Positions 52,205 to 63,199 of a stretch of 64,000 nucleotides of DNA are shown here, piece by piece. Both the position numbers and the translations under genes were made by a program. How positions within the stretch are numbered: the first letter of the stretch is position 1; each line of letters begins with the position of its first letter. Location of the stretch: contig NZ_CP032157.1 in the NCBI RefSeq assembly GCF_003555545.1, positions 3,352,546 to 3,416,545 of the forward strand. Direction: 5' to 3'. Source of the stretch: Paraflavitalea soli. Its GTDB lineage: Bacteria; Bacteroidota; Bacteroidia; Chitinophagales; Chitinophagaceae. The notes beneath the pieces are model-generated. The model had not been told where the DNA came from. It searched no databases and saw only the letters and a list, made by a program, of their open reading frames with translations.

Positions 52205-54676
52205 CTACGGTAATGATTTTCGGTGGCTGCATATGGGGCACCCTGGTGCACATTGACCAACTTCGTCTTGAGCATAGAGGTCATTGACGCCTTTATACCC
52301 GGCCAGGTTGGTCTTCGTCATCCAACGGGGTGCCGGTTTATATTGCAGGTAATGATCAAAGAATTGAGTTAGCCGCAGGGTGTAATCGATAGCGTCCTGC
52401 CGGTTGCTGAGTGTATGTCCACTGCGGTCGTACTGCAACAACCAACAGGGTTTTCCCAACCGCCGCATAGCCATGTACATTTCCACCCCTTGCCGGTAAT
52501 TAATCGATCCATCCAGCTTATTGTGCACGATCATGAGTGGTGTAGTAATGTTGTTGGCGTTCAATACCGGAGAATTTTGCTGGTACACCTGCTGCGCTTC
52601 CCAAGGGGTCTTTCCTATCCTGGCCTGCGGGTGATCCTGCTTGTGTTGTTTTTCCGGCGCGCCAGCCACCTGTACACCACCTGTTACCAGCCCCAGGTAG
52701 CTGCTGATCAGATCAGAAGTAGCCCCCACAGTAGCAGCGGCAGCAAATAGGCCGGTACGGGTGATCAGGTTATAAACTTCCAGTCCGCCAAAACTATGTC
52801 CCTGTATGCCCATCCGCTTCCCGTCTATATACGGAAGCGTTGCCAGCCATTGCGCTGCTGATACTACTGTATTGTAAGCCGCATCCTCTACTGCCAGCAC
52901 GCTGTCTGTGCCCGGTATACTAAACCGGATGTCGGGTGTAAAGACCAGGTAGCCCCGGCTTACAAACCAGGGTATATTGATATTATCAGTGGTGAGGCCA
53001 GGCATGGGAAACTGGTAGCAACGCTGCGCATATCTTTCGTAAAAGTTAAACAACACCGGGTATTGCAGCTTTGGGTCAAAATTATCGGGCTTGTACAAGA
53101 CGCCGCTTCCTGTGGCGCCATTAAACATGGTCCAGGTCACTAATTCGGTATGCAACCAGTTATAAGCACGTTGAGGAGCCAGTTGGGTCAAGGGCGTGAA
53201 AGATCGCAAGTCCTTACTCACATACAAGTTCGGGTATTCCGTGGCGCTTTCCCGCCACACGATCCAGCGTTTGTGCTTACCAGTTCCGCCCTGCAAAGGC
53301 CGCATACCAATGCTGAAAGATTGTTTCATGATGGTAGTTTGGTAATAAGTATAGGACCCTATGATCAGCACTTCAGGTTCTCCGGGGACATCGGGTAGCA
53401 TTTGAAAAAAGCCATTATACTTCGTATTGACATCGAATCCTGATAAGAGCAATTCTTCCTTCTCTTCAAAAGGCAACTGGTTTTCATCCACCAGCCTTAG
53501 TTTGATACCATGACTGCGCCCATAACCACCTGTCAGATTCACCGGTAGCCTGGCCCCTGCAGGATCTACCTGCCATATATCATAACAATCATACAACCAT
53601 ACAGCAGTATCTCCCACCAGCCAACCAGCTATACCGGCTGGTACCGGCTCGGTGAGCTCATCTACATCGTCCAGTACATTTACGGGAATATTGGATGTGA
53701 TATTTCTTGATATGCCTGTATTAGGATCAAGGCTATAATAATGCTTCGCGGCCCGATCCCAGTAATAGATCCATCGCCCTGCCGGCGAATAAAAAAATTG
53801 TATACCCGTTGCAGGCACCATCACCTCCCGCCTGGAGCCATCTTTTGTAGAGACCAGCCAGGCACTTGCCGGGTTGGCATGGGGCCACCAGGAAGCTATG
53901 TCTGGGTTACGCGTACCACCTTTCAGCAAGAGCTGGTAGGTACACCGGCTATCAAACAATAAGTGCTCATCCCATTCCTTTTCTAATAGGTATGCCTGCC
54001 CGCTGTCAACATCCATTACAGCGATATAAGTCCTACAGGAGTCTATAACTTTCTGCTGTGCCGGATAAATGATTTCATCCCGGTAGCTCCAGATATCAAC
54101 CGGTACCACACCGGTATCTCGCTTCAACAAGGCCAAAGGCTGCCGCACCTGGAAAAATAAACGACATCCATCTTCACTAAAACCAATCATTTCTCCCACG
54201 TTGGCCCCCTTCAGGTACTTGAATGCCGCTGTGCGTATTTTTCGCTGAATAGCACTATCGCCTGCCAATAAATCTATCCAAGGTCGCTTCTCTTGTGTTC
54301 CGTCGGTCAGCTGCTCCGCAGAATCCAATACCCTCGATCGATCTTTTCCCAGTTCCTGTTGCCATACCGTGTCACCATCCTTCCACAACAGGAGCTTATC
54401 CTGTGCATCAAAAAACAGGATCGCCGGTTTGCGCACCTGCATGGTCTTCTTCCAGGAGCCTCGCAAATCCTGTATAGTCAGGCTATGCAGGCCTGGTTGC
54501 ACCTGGTAAATAATATACGCTACATAATGTCCACTCTTACTGATCACAACATTATTCTCATACGGAAGCAGGTAAGGCCAGGTATACAGCATAGCTGTAT
54601 CGATCTGCGGCTTTTGCTGTGCAGCTACTGCTTGCAGAAAAAATAAGGCTGATAATAAAGTGATTGCTTTTTTCAT
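52205..54676 (-). CDS. exported S9-family (prolyl-oligopeptidase-type) peptidase
   Basis: An 823-residue enzyme. The start at 54676 gives the signal peptide MKKAITLLSALFFLQAVAAQ; six upstream residues are rejected. A long N-terminal beta-propeller (about 25-520) is followed by the alpha/beta-hydrolase catalytic domain. The triad is Ser in IQGHSFGGLEVYN (about 626), Asp in HNKLDGSINYRQG (about 720) and His in YDRSGHTLSN (about 754). The C-terminus holds a short Cys-rich tail (CAPGCPICSH). It probably trims peptides in the periplasm or outside. Confidence 0.92.
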   Translation of the reverse strand: MKKAITLLSALFFLQAVAAQQKPQIDTAMLYTWPYLLPYENNVVISKSGHYVAYIIYQVQPGLHSLTIQDLRGSWKKTMQVRKPAILFFDAQDKLLLWKDGDTVWQQELGKDRSRVLDSAEQLTDGTQEKRPWIDLLAGDSAIQRKIRTAAFKYLKGANVGEMIGFSEDGCRLFFQVRQPLALLKRDTGVVPVDIWSYRDEIIYPAQQKVIDSCRTYIAVMDVDSGQAYLLEKEWDEHLLFDSRCTYQLLLKGGTRNPDIASWWPHANPASAWLVSTKDGSRREVMVPATGIQFFYSPAGRWIYYWDRAAKHYYSLDPNTGISRNITSNIPVNVLDDVDELTEPVPAGIAGWLVGDTAVWLYDCYDIWQVDPAGARLPVNLTGGYGRSHGIKLRLVDENQLPFEEKEELLLSGFDVNTKYNGFFQMLPDVPGEPEVLIIGSYTYYQTTIMKQSFSIGMRPLQGGTGKHKRWIVWRESATEYPNLYVSKDLRSFTPLTQLAPQRAYNWLHTELVTWTMFNGATGSGVLYKPDNFDPKLQYPVLFNFYERYAQRCYQFPMPGLTTDNINIPWFVSRGYLVFTPDIRFSIPGTDSVLAVEDAAYNTVVSAAQWLATLPYIDGKRMGIQGHSFGGLEVYNLITRTGLFAAAATVGATSDLISSYLGLVTGGVQVAGAPEKQHKQDHPQARIGKTPWEAQQVYQQNSPVLNANNITTPLMIVHNKLDGSINYRQGVEMYMAMRRLGKPCWLLQYDRSGHTLSNRQDAIDYTLRLTQFFDHYLQYKPAPRWMTKTNLAGYKGVNDLYAQDEVGQCAPGCPICSHRKSLP

Positions 54677-54971
54677 CGTGACATGATACACCAAACTTAC
54701 CTACTGAAAATGATGACTGTTTCCAGGAGCAAAAATACTCCCACTCGCAGCAACCATCATTCCATTCTCATCACCCCACCAAAGTACATTGCATACAGAT
54801 AGGCCGGTTTTACTACCGGCAGTACATCATAACCCCTGACACACAACTACCAACAACATTCGAATTCATTACCGGCATTCGTACCATTAACGATTGATTT
54901 ACTCACGCAACCGCCACGTGGTATACGTAGTTCGTATAGGCACGCGGGTGGGTCATACACACCTCATCCTT

Positions 54972-57900
54972 ATGCAAAAAAAAGCGATTATCATCGGCGC
55001 CGGGCCGGCAGGACTTACCGCCGCTTACGAACTCCTCACACGTACAGACATCATCCCTGTCATCCTGGAAAAAAGCGGCGATATTGGCGGCATTTCCAAA
55101 ACCGTCAATTACAAAGGCAACCGCATGGACATTGGCGGCCACCGCTTCTTTTCGAAAAGTGACCGGGTCATGAAATGGTGGCTCAGCATCCTGCCATTGG
55201 AAGCCAGTGCCGACAAAAGCATCACCCTCAAATACCAAAACCAGGAGGCCAGTTTTACCCCTTCAGCAACCGATGTAGAGACCGGTGAAGATCCTGATAA
55301 AGTCATGCTGGTGCGCAAGCGGCTATCCCGCATTTATTTCCTGCGCAAATTCTTCACTTATCCCATTTCCCTGTCTATCGATACTTTGCGCAAGCTGGGC
55401 CTGGGCCGCACGCTCGCCATTCTCTTTTCCTACCTGCGGGCGCAGTTATTGCCCCGCAAGCCAGAGAAGAACCTCGAAGATTTTATGGTCAATCGTTTCG
55501 GCCAGGTATTGTATAAGATGTTCTTCCGCGATTATACCGAGAAGGTATGGGGGGTACCGTGTAACGAAATCTCTGCCGAGTGGGGCGCCCAGCGCATCAA
55601 AGGGGTCAGCATCAGCAAAGCCATTGCGCATGCCGTAAAAGAGATCACCCGCAAGAAGAACAAATCATCCGGCGACCTGGCCCAGAAAGATACCGAGACC
55701 AGCCTGATTGAACAGTTTCTCTATCCCAAGTTGGGACCAGGTCAGCTCTGGGAAGAAGTAGCAAGACAGGTAGAAGCCATGGGCGGCATCATCCATATGC
55801 ACCAGGACGTAAAAGATATTCATGTTACGGATAACCAGGTGACCGCAGTCGTAGCCAGCAATAGCCAAACCGGCGAATCCCTTTATCTGGAAGGAGATTA
55901 TTTCTTCAGTACCATGCCCATCAAAGACCTGGTAGCGGGTATGCAGGGGCCGGTGCCCAACAATGTGCGGGAAATAGCTGGTGGTCTCTTGTACCGCGAC
56001 TTCATCACCGTAGGCATCTTGCTGCGTCGCATGGCCACGCAACATGAACGTACCGGCCAGTGGGAGCAGTTGAACCTGCAAGACAACTGGATCTATGTGC
56101 AGGATGCAGGAGTCAAGGTTGGCCGCCTTCAATTGTTTCACAACTGGAGTCCGCATATGGTGGCCGATCCCAACAATGTATGGATCGGTATGGAATTCTT
56201 CTGCAATGAAACCGATGCCTTCTGGAAACTTCCCGACGACCAGATCAAAACCATTGCCATATCTGAGTTAGAAAAAATAGGATTAATCTCTGTGGAAGAT
56301 GTGCTGGACAGCACCGTACTGCGCGTGGAAAAAACCTACCCGGCTTACTTTGGCGCTTATGAACGCTTTGAAGAGATTAAGGCCTATACCAATACTTTGC
56401 AAAACCTTTTCCTGGTAGGCCGTAATGGGATGCACAAGTATAATAACAGCGATCACAGCATGCTCACGGCCATGGTGGCGGTAGACAATATTGCGGCAGG
56501 CGTTACCAGCAAAGACAATCTATGGGCTATCAATACCGAGATGGAATACCACGAAGAAAAGAAAGAAGATGCCATAGCAACAGCACCTGAGAGTGAATTA
56601 GTCCGTCAACATCAACCTGCTTTGCGCAATGGGCTTGAACCAGCGTTTAGCTTCAAATCCTTTCTCTTCCACAACAAATGGAACCGCCGATTTCTGTGGT
56701 TTTCCGCCATCGCCCTGATCATTCAATTTGTGGCATTCAAATATTTTTATCCTTTTGCCAACTATATCCATGGGGATTCCTTTTTCTATATCCTGGCTGC
56801 TTCCCAAAATGCAGACCTCAATGTACACCTCATTGGCTATTCCCGCTTCTTACGACTGTTCAGCGTGTTTAGCAGCTCGGATACAGCATTGGTAGCCTTC
56901 CAGTACCTGGCTACACAGGTAGCAGGATTGTTCTTTCTGTTCAGCCTCTTCTATTTCCATAAAATTAGCAGAACTACCCAGATCATCCTCTTGTGTTTTA
57001 TGGTTATCAATCCTCTCTTCCTGCACATGGCTAACCTCATTTCCACCGATTGTATTTTCCTGGCGTTGAGTCTTACCTGGTTCGGCCTCTTGTTGTGGAT
57101 CATTCACCGCCCATCCACCCGCATTTTATTCTGGCATGCGCTCATTCTGCCCCTGGCTTTCACTATTCGATACAATGCGCTGGTCTATCCGGCTATTGCC
57201 GCCCTAGCCCTGTTGCTCGGCAAAATGTCGTGGGGCAAAAGGATAATTGGTATTGCCGCCCCTATAATACTTTGCGGTTTATTCATCTGGTACACGGGCA
57301 ACAAATACAAGGCCCTGGCCGGTACCTGGCAGTTCAGTCCCTTCAGTGGTTGGCAAGCCGCCAATAATGCCATGTATACCTATCGCTGGGTAGATAGCGC
57401 CGATCGTAAGCCAGTACCTAAAAAGTTCAAGGTGCTAGACAATATGATCCGCGAATACTTTGATTCCACCAGAAATTTCAGAAAATATCCATTCGAAGCA
57501 ATTAAAGCCAGTACGGCCTATATGTGGACACCTACTTCACCTTTATATCAATATAGGAAAAAGGTATTGGGAAAACAAGATTCGACAGCCACCGAATTAC
57601 AAAAATGGGCCATAATGGGTCCCTTCTACAAAGAATATGGTTCTTATATTATCCGCCAGTATCCGTTACATTTTGCCCAGCATTTTTTATGGCCCAATGC
57701 CATCAAATACTATGCACCACCTGCAGAATTCCTCGAAGTATACAACCAAGGGAAAGATAGCGTTAATTTATGGGCACAATCCTGGTTTCGCTACAAATCA
57801 GCCAGGATAAAGTCTCGGTTTGAAGACCCTAACATCAATATTCTGGAGTTATATCCCATATTAACAGGAGTAATGAATGTAGTATTACTATGCTGTTTTG

Positions 57901-58172
57901 TTTGTTTCCATATACTACATGGATTTAAAAAACAATCCCCTTTAAGGAAAACCATACTGATCGTGATTGCCATCTGGCTACTAAATGCAACTTTTACCAT
58001 CATAGCATCGCCGGCCGCTATACGGCTCCAGGCATTCCCTGTGATCTTGGAAACTGCCTTTGCCCTTGTATTACTAAACTGGCTATGGCAAACAGCTACA
58101 GAGACAGAACTTGCTGCTAAGCTGCAAAAAACGATGGAACCGGTGCCAACAGAAATACCGGTGAATGTTTAA
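54972..58172 (+). CDS. fusion of UGM-like FAD oxidoreductase and polytopic membrane glycosyltransferase-like domain
   Basis: A 1066-residue protein from the ATG at 54972 ([19 protein letters not shown]). Residues 1 to about 530 are a complete flavoprotein: GAGPAG motif at 9-14, [10 protein letters not shown], and [18 protein letters not shown]. It resembles UDP-galactopyranose mutase-type and protoporphyrinogen-oxidase-type enzymes. Residues about 575-1040 carry about ten membrane helices with large loops, like GT39/ArnT-type lipid-linked glycosyltransferases. A charged 40-residue linker joins them. The frame is unbroken, so the fusion appears real. A thioredoxin-like gene follows after 20 bases. 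Confidence 0.85.
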   Translation: MQKKAIIIGAGPAGLTAAYELLTRTDIIPVILEKSGDIGGISKTVNYKGNRMDIGGHRFFSKSDRVMKWWLSILPLEASADKSITLKYQNQEASFTPSATDVETGEDPDKVMLVRKRLSRIYFLRKFFTYPISLSIDTLRKLGLGRTLAILFSYLRAQLLPRKPEKNLEDFMVNRFGQVLYKMFFRDYTEKVWGVPCNEISAEWGAQRIKGVSISKAIAHAVKEITRKKNKSSGDLAQKDTETSLIEQFLYPKLGPGQLWEEVARQVEAMGGIIHMHQDVKDIHVTDNQVTAVVASNSQTGESLYLEGDYFFSTMPIKDLVAGMQGPVPNNVREIAGGLLYRDFITVGILLRRMATQHERTGQWEQLNLQDNWIYVQDAGVKVGRLQLFHNWSPHMVADPNNVWIGMEFFCNETDAFWKLPDDQIKTIAISELEKIGLISVEDVLDSTVLRVEKTYPAYFGAYERFEEIKAYTNTLQNLFLVGRNGMHKYNNSDHSMLTAMVAVDNIAAGVTSKDNLWAINTEMEYHEEKKEDAIATAPESELVRQHQPALRNGLEPAFSFKSFLFHNKWNRRFLWFSAIALIIQFVAFKYFYPFANYIHGDSFFYILAASQNADLNVHLIGYSRFLRLFSVFSSSDTALVAFQYLATQVAGLFFLFSLFYFHKISRTTQIILLCFMVINPLFLHMANLISTDCIFLALSLTWFGLLLWIIHRPSTRILFWHALILPLAFTIRYNALVYPAIAALALLLGKMSWGKRIIGIAAPIILCGLFIWYTGNKYKALAGTWQFSPFSGWQAANNAMYTYRWVDSADRKPVPKKFKVLDNMIREYFDSTRNFRKYPFEAIKASTAYMWTPTSPLYQYRKKVLGKQDSTATELQKWAIMGPFYKEYGSYIIRQYPLHFAQHFLWPNAIKYYAPPAEFLEVYNQGKDSVNLWAQSWFRYKSARIKSRFEDPNINILELYPILTGVMNVVLLCCFVCFHILHGFKKQSPLRKTILIVIAIWLLNATFTIIASPAAIRLQAFPVILETAFALVLLNWLWQTATETELAAKLQKTMEPVPTEIPVNV

Positions 58173-58192
58173 TAACAACAAATACTACTTCA

Positions 58193-58693
58193 ATGAAATA
58201 TACATTTATTATTCTAATACTGCTTATAGCAAGTTGTCAAAGTGAAGATAAACAATTAGATACTACGGTACCCGCAGGCATGGATATACCAGCATTTAAT
58301 GCCCAGCTAGCTGATAGTACAACTTGGATTACAGCAAAAGACATTCCACAGGGCCAGGCAACTGCCTTGGTTTACTTTGGACCTTACTGCCCTTATTCCA
58401 AACATCAGGTTAAAGAGATACTAGACAATGTGGAAGATCTTAAAAATATTCGTGTATATCTGATCACGCCCTTTCCTTACCAGGCCATGCATCAATTTTA
58501 TGATTTCCACAAATTAAGCCAATACAAAAACATTATTACTGCCTCAGATACCGCTAATACCATTGGCACTTCTTTAAACATTGTAGGCTTCCCTTACACA
58601 GCCATTTACAATAGTAATGGCAAGCTGGTAAAAGCATACTATGGCAGCATCAAAATCCAGAAAATAAAAGACGCGTTGAAAACTCATTCTTAA
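58193..58693 (+). CDS. thioredoxin-fold lipoprotein with CPYS active site
   Basis: A 166-residue lipoprotein. The signal MKYTFIILILLIASC places the lipid on Cys15. The thioredoxin-like fold shows VYFGPYCPYSKHQVKE, where the usual CxxC is CPYS, so only one active cysteine remains, and the cis-Pro loop GFPYTAIYNSNGKLV. Monothiol forms act in glutathionylation-type or isomerase reactions, or may be non-redox; I cannot decide. It lies 20 bases after the fusion gene and is probably co-transcribed. Confidence 0.85.
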   Translation: MKYTFIILILLIASCQSEDKQLDTTVPAGMDIPAFNAQLADSTTWITAKDIPQGQATALVYFGPYCPYSKHQVKEILDNVEDLKNIRVYLITPFPYQAMHQFYDFHKLSQYKNIITASDTANTIGTSLNIVGFPYTAIYNSNGKLVKAYYGSIKIQKIKDALKTHS

Positions 58694-58900
58694 CCGTAGC
58701 AACTCACTTGATCATATTAAATATCAACAATTACAGGTCCAACTGTTACGCTGTATTTGCGTCTCCTGGAGCATATGACCTTTAGTAATCGATCTGTGCT
58801 TCGAAAGTTATATCCCATCACTACCATTTAAGCGGCACATCCAACAACAAATACTTCGGTTCGCAGCAATTGTATTCCCTATCTAATTTTTCTAACTCCC

Positions 58901-58908
58901 TAATTTTG
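58901..58908 (+). promoter_or_regulatory. -7 box of peptide gene 2 (TAATTTTG)
   Basis: A perfect TAnnTTTG match 42 bases before the ATG at 58950. Because transcription would start at about 58915, it rules against the in-frame ATG at 58911 as the translation start. Confidence 0.45.
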
Positions 58909-58949
58909 TAATGAAAAATAGTAGCATAACAACCTTTCATAAATATTTT

Positions 58950-59246
58950 ATGAAAAAAGTAAAGACTTTGTTCTACATCATTCTAACTATGGCAATTTTA
59001 GCCGGAGCACTCGCCTTTAAAGTAAAAAAGCAACAAGGACTTTGTGTATATCAAACAAAATTCATTACACTAGACGAAGAAATACAAATTAGTATTTGCA
59101 TTGCTATAGGACAATATACTCTAAGCCCCTTCCCAAACGGCACAACTTTTAAATCGATATTTACAACCCAGACATCGTGTGTAGATATATCTATTCTAAA
59201 CGCAATTTTCAAATGCACGTTAACTCTTACATTGGCAATTGAATAA
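58950..59246 (+). CDS. exported four-cysteine peptide, family member 2
   Basis: A 98-residue precursor. The signal MKKVKTLFYIILTMAILAGALAF matches the family, with the predicted cut ALA-FK after residue 22. The mature peptide has Cys32 (CVY), Cys50 (CIAIGQY), Cys77 and Cys89, the C-x17-C-x26-C-x11-C layout shared with members 4 and 5. The 13-residue upstream extension to 58911 is rejected on promoter position. Function unknown. Confidence 0.82.
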   Translation: MKKVKTLFYIILTMAILAGALAFKVKKQQGLCVYQTKFITLDEEIQISICIAIGQYTLSPFPNGTTFKSIFTTQTSCVDISILNAIFKCTLTLTLAIE

Positions 59247-59347
59247 CTCGGCTTGATAACTCCAAACACCATACCAATATCTCCAAAATACGTTCACCTA
59301 ATGAATTATGTTAATAAACATTAATCTCAACACTTCAATTCTTTTCA

Positions 59348-59649
59348 ATGAAAAAAGTAACAATAATGTTCCTAGCAATTTTAGTAATAGGAGTAGTATC
59401 TGGCGCTGTCGCTTTTAAAGCAAACAAAATTAGCGGATCCTGTATATATAAAACTACTTTAACCACTACAAAAGTGGGCGATCCAGCAGTACATACTTGC
59501 AAAACATTGGGCCAATATTTTACGTGTGGACTACTAGATGAAGGAGCAGTACACAAAAGTATATTCATTACGCTAACTCCGCGTTGGACATTCCAACATT
59601 CACGCCTACTATACATTTCGTTTTAACAAAAACACTTTGTTTAGAGTAA
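59348..59649 (+). pseudogene. exported four-cysteine peptide, family member 3, frameshifted
   Basis: As read, the frame gives 92 residues to TAA at 59626. It agrees closely with member 5 up to TLT near residue 77 (KTTLTTTKVGDPAV is identical), then diverges. One missing base near 59578-59582 explains this: in the +2 frame the DNA encodes DIPTFTPTIHFV, matching DVPTFTPTSRCV of member 5, and ends at TAA 59647-59649. The third and fourth cysteine positions are also lost (a late Cys is at a new place). It is either a decaying copy or carries a sequencing error. Confidence 0.75.
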
Positions 59650-59754
59650 GACAAGGATCGATAGCGGCGAGCATCAATATAAAAAAAGCAGAAACAAGCC
59701 TATATAAGCCCTACTCAATAACTAATTGCCCTCTTAAATCTTTAATCTTTTTTT

Positions 59755-60057
59755 ATGAAAAGAGTGAAAATCATGTTGATTTCCATTGCAATAACAGGTG
59801 TAATTGCATGTGCGTTAGCGTTTAAGGCAAAGAACTTCAATGTATATTGTCTTTATCGCACAACTGTCGTTTGGGCTACGCCGAATGGGCCGTTTAATAC
59901 GGTCTGTAAAACACTCGGCCATGTCGACCTGACTGATTTTCCCGATGGTACAGTGTTCCATTCAGCTTATACTATATCAAGTCTTTGCTGGGACCTTCCA
60001 TCTACCACTCCAATACAATATTGTAATAATATTTATACTGTAACTATTTTACCTTAA
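59755..60057 (+). CDS. exported four-cysteine peptide, family member 4
   Basis: A 100-residue precursor. The signal MKRVKIMLISIAITGVIACALAF has the family ALA-FK cut. The mature peptide has Cys32 (CLY), Cys51 (CKTLGH), Cys78 and Cys90, and its FPDGTVFHS resembles FPNGTTFKS of member 2. An extra Cys19 is inside the signal. Convergent with the large amidohydrolase gene, 4 bases from its end. Function unknown. Confidence 0.82.
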   Translation: MKRVKIMLISIAITGVIACALAFKAKNFNVYCLYRTTVVWATPNGPFNTVCKTLGHVDLTDFPDGTVFHSAYTISSLCWDLPSTTPIQYCNNIYTVTILP

Positions 60058-60061
60058 TGTT

Positions 60062-63000
60062 TTAAGGACTGTAAACCTCTAAAGTATTGGCATTGTACAA
60101 GATGCCATTCTTCATAATATAGCGTATATCGATCGTATGCTGAATATCATCAAGTGGGTTATTATCCAGGATGAGCAAGTCTGCAATTTTACCGGCCTCT
60201 AGCGAACCCAAATCCTTTTGCATGCCCAAAGCACCAGCCGCCAAAATGGTGGCTGTGCGCAATGCTTCCAAATTGGTCAATCCACCCATTTGCAAAGCCC
60301 ATATCTCAAAATGAGCACCAATACCGGGATTTTCGCCATGACTACCCATAGTTATCTTTCCCCCCCGCGCATAAATCTCTGCGTTGATCCTTGAATGGTT
60401 CAAAAAAGATTGCAAAAACTGAAGGCCGGAATTATCTTTCATTTCTTTCCATTGCATACACCGTTGATCTATTTGTTCATTTGGGAAATAATGTGTTAAT
60501 CTTTTATCAGCTTTACAAAACAGGCTGTCAAACTGAAGTTTTGCAGAAGATGTTCCGTGTGTAGCTTGTAAAGTAGGGGTAAGATAGGTACCAGAAGCTG
60601 CCACCAGTTTGTATACGTCCTCAAAAGCCTCTCCCCATAAAGGATTGTGTTCAATACCAGAGCTTCCATCCTTTATATGACCCAAAAATCCTCTCATACC
60701 CATTTCTACTTCGTTGGTCATATTCAGGCCAGCTTCTTCACAGGCCAATAAGAGCCATTGGCGACGTTGTCGTGTTTCTTGTAGATATTGTTTAACCAAG
60801 ACAGCTCCCATTCGTGCACGATTTTGAACAATGATCCGCGCATCTTCCAGCTTGTTTATTTCATAATAAGGTTTATCCCTTACAGCACGCCCAACATTAA
60901 AAAGCCTTGGTCCGATCATTTTACCAGTTTCAATCAACTCTTCGTATCCAAAAGAATCATGGCTACCTGAAGGTTCCCTCGCAGTAGTAATTCCATATGC
61001 AAGGTTGGCCATCAACTCCCATTTCTGTTGAGGGAAAATTTCTGCAGTGAGACGCAAATGGTCATGGAGGTCAATTAATCCTGGCATGATAGTTTTACCT
61101 GATAAATCCACAACGATTGCCCCATCTGGAATTTTTACGTGATCACTCTTCTCTACTGTCACTAACCTACCATTACGAATCAACAAGGTTCCCTTTTCTA
61201 TCACCTTATTATCTTGCATGGTGATAATTCTGGCATTTTTCAACGCCACCAGAGTTGTCGACACCCTTCTGGGCACTTTTAAGTTAATAGTGATAGTTTT
61301 ATCGGGAACAATACTCACATCCAAAACGGCAGGATCAACCGTTTCACCTTTAACTCTTTTCTTAACGGCCAGAAAAGCAGCGTTGACTATTTTTTCAGGA
61401 TCGACCTGATAATATTTATTGGCGTATGACCAGCTTAATATCTTTCCGCCCTTTTCCCAGTGTGGATCAAAACCGCCGCGGGCAAACCGGATAACTGGTA
61501 ATTGCTGTTCTTCATCATAGATAATGGAAGGTTGACCGCTTCGAAGTAAAGGTATCAAATGAAGATTTTCCTGGCGTAAATACACTATAAACCTCCTATC
61601 AGGAGAAACGATGATTTGTCGTATAAAAAATTCGTCCGCTCCACTTGGTTGCCCAGTAGCAATAACCCTAGTACCATTCCCTAAACTTTGGACAATCAAA
61701 TAAGGATAAGTACCCCCAATACTTTTATTATGTAAAGAAGTATAGATTAGGCTATCTCCGGTTAATGAGAATACTTGCCTACTGGTCAAGGGTATACTGT
61801 CTGCTATTATTCTTGCATCACCATCCTTAACACCTACTATAAGTAACTTTCCATATCCTGGCCCATCCCGCCCTCCAATCCATGGTTTATCTTCGAACCA
61901 ACGTCCTCCTTTCCCCACAACGATATCTTTTCCATCATTCGACCAAGTAGGGTTATGATAAACACCAGGCTCCTTGGTTATCTGAATTGGGGGGGCTCCA
62001 TTCATACCTGCTTTCCACACCTGACCGAATGTTTTATCACTCCAGGATGTGTAGGCAACCCAATGACCATCGGGCGACCAAGCAGGTTGAAATTGATTCA
62101 CCGGCTGATCTACTAATAACCGAGGGGTACCGTTAGGCAAATCCATGATATAAATGCGGGAAAGAGCAGCAAACACCAGCCGTTTTCCATCAGGACTTGC
62201 ATGTGCATAGCGAATGTATTTTGCAACCAATGAGTTCTGATCTAACTTAAAATGGTTATCATTTAGTTTCCCCATATCAACCTTAACGTGTGCCAGAAAG
62301 GAGATGGTATCATTTTTACCACTAGGCACATCAATCAAATGCAGTTTCCCCCCATAACCAATCACTATTTTTTTTGAATCAGCCGAAATGCCATATTGAA
62401 ATGCACCACTTCCTGGATCCGGCACCTTACAATACCATTGTGCAAGTACTCGTTTCGTTTTTCCAACCAAATCAATCACCACTAAGTTGTATTCAACATT
62501 GTTCAATACTAAATAACTAAGCCAACTACCGTCTGGAGCCACCTTAATATTTTGCAAATTTTCGATACTTTCAGAGTCAAATTCAAAGAATTGATTTTGG
62601 ATACCTAAAGCAATATCATACTTCATTATACATCTTTCGCCAGTCATCTTTATGTGATCGCAATAAATAAATTTACTATCAGGCGAAAAATTGGTTATTC
62701 TGTTAATATCAGGCGTCACTTTAACTCTACCTCCACCCAGATAATACATAAAATAGTCACCTGCTGGATTTCTTGAGTTGCTAGCTATCCAGTCCCCTTC
62801 GGTACCCCAAATAGGAACACCCCTCTCTTTCGTACCGAAAGATTGACTCTGCCCCCCCGTAGTATTTATGACTGTCAGCCTATCAATCCCTGTTGCGTCA
62901 CTTATATATGCAATTTTATCTCCTTTTGGACTCCATACAGGCCGCGTGTTAACGGCCAACCCTCTGGTTAGTTGCCTCGCTAAACCTCCATCCACAGAAA

Positions 63001-63199
63001 CAATATACAGGTCACCCAACAGATCAAATACAACCTGCTTTCCATCCGGTGAAATATCAACACTCATATTACTACCTGTCTGTGTACTAAAGGTAACAGT
63101 CCGGCTTATTTTAATTGGTAGTACATCGGTAACTCTACTTTGAGCATATCCTCTGGCAGTAGCAATATACAAACAAAACAATGCTAGTTTTTTAATCAT
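60062..63199 (-). CDS. exported TolB-like beta-propeller / amidohydrolase protein
   Basis: A 1045-residue protein with signal MIKKLALFCLYIATARGYAQ. Residues about 30-620 are WD40/PD40-like blades (SPDGKQVVFDL, SPDGKRLVFAAL, SPDGHWVAYTSW). Residues about 660-1040 are a metal-dependent amidohydrolase: VDLSGKTIMPGLIDLHDHLRL has the HxH metal motif, and GSLEAGKIADLLILDNNPL is the terminal signature. The pairing is known in Bacteroidota peptidase-like proteins. Substrate unknown; a peptide or cyclic amide is possible. Its base composition is more AT-rich than genes in the first 55 kb. Confidence 0.9.
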   Translation of the reverse strand: MIKKLALFCLYIATARGYAQSRVTDVLPIKISRTVTFSTQTGSNMSVDISPDGKQVVFDLLGDLYIVSVDGGLARQLTRGLAVNTRPVWSPKGDKIAYISDATGIDRLTVINTTGGQSQSFGTKERGVPIWGTEGDWIASNSRNPAGDYFMYYLGGGRVKVTPDINRITNFSPDSKFIYCDHIKMTGERCIMKYDIALGIQNQFFEFDSESIENLQNIKVAPDGSWLSYLVLNNVEYNLVVIDLVGKTKRVLAQWYCKVPDPGSGAFQYGISADSKKIVIGYGGKLHLIDVPSGKNDTISFLAHVKVDMGKLNDNHFKLDQNSLVAKYIRYAHASPDGKRLVFAALSRIYIMDLPNGTPRLLVDQPVNQFQPAWSPDGHWVAYTSWSDKTFGQVWKAGMNGAPPIQITKEPGVYHNPTWSNDGKDIVVGKGGRWFEDKPWIGGRDGPGYGKLLIVGVKDGDARIIADSIPLTSRQVFSLTGDSLIYTSLHNKSIGGTYPYLIVQSLGNGTRVIATGQPSGADEFFIRQIIVSPDRRFIVYLRQENLHLIPLLRSGQPSIIYDEEQQLPVIRFARGGFDPHWEKGGKILSWSYANKYYQVDPEKIVNAAFLAVKKRVKGETVDPAVLDVSIVPDKTITINLKVPRRVSTTLVALKNARIITMQDNKVIEKGTLLIRNGRLVTVEKSDHVKIPDGAIVVDLSGKTIMPGLIDLHDHLRLTAEIFPQQKWELMANLAYGITTAREPSGSHDSFGYEELIETGKMIGPRLFNVGRAVRDKPYYEINKLEDARIIVQNRARMGAVLVKQYLQETRQRRQWLLLACEEAGLNMTNEVEMGMRGFLGHIKDGSSGIEHNPLWGEAFEDVYKLVAASGTYLTPTLQATHGTSSAKLQFDSLFCKADKRLTHYFPNEQIDQRCMQWKEMKDNSGLQFLQSFLNHSRINAEIYARGGKITMGSHGENPGIGAHFEIWALQMGGLTNLEALRTATILAAGALGMQKDLGSLEAGKIADLLILDNNPLDDIQHTIDIRYIMKNGILYNANTLEVYSP

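Noticed and set aside
59637-59825. 62-codon frame bridging peptide copies 3 and 4
   Set aside because: It overlaps the start of copy 4 in another frame and has no signal peptide or family feature.
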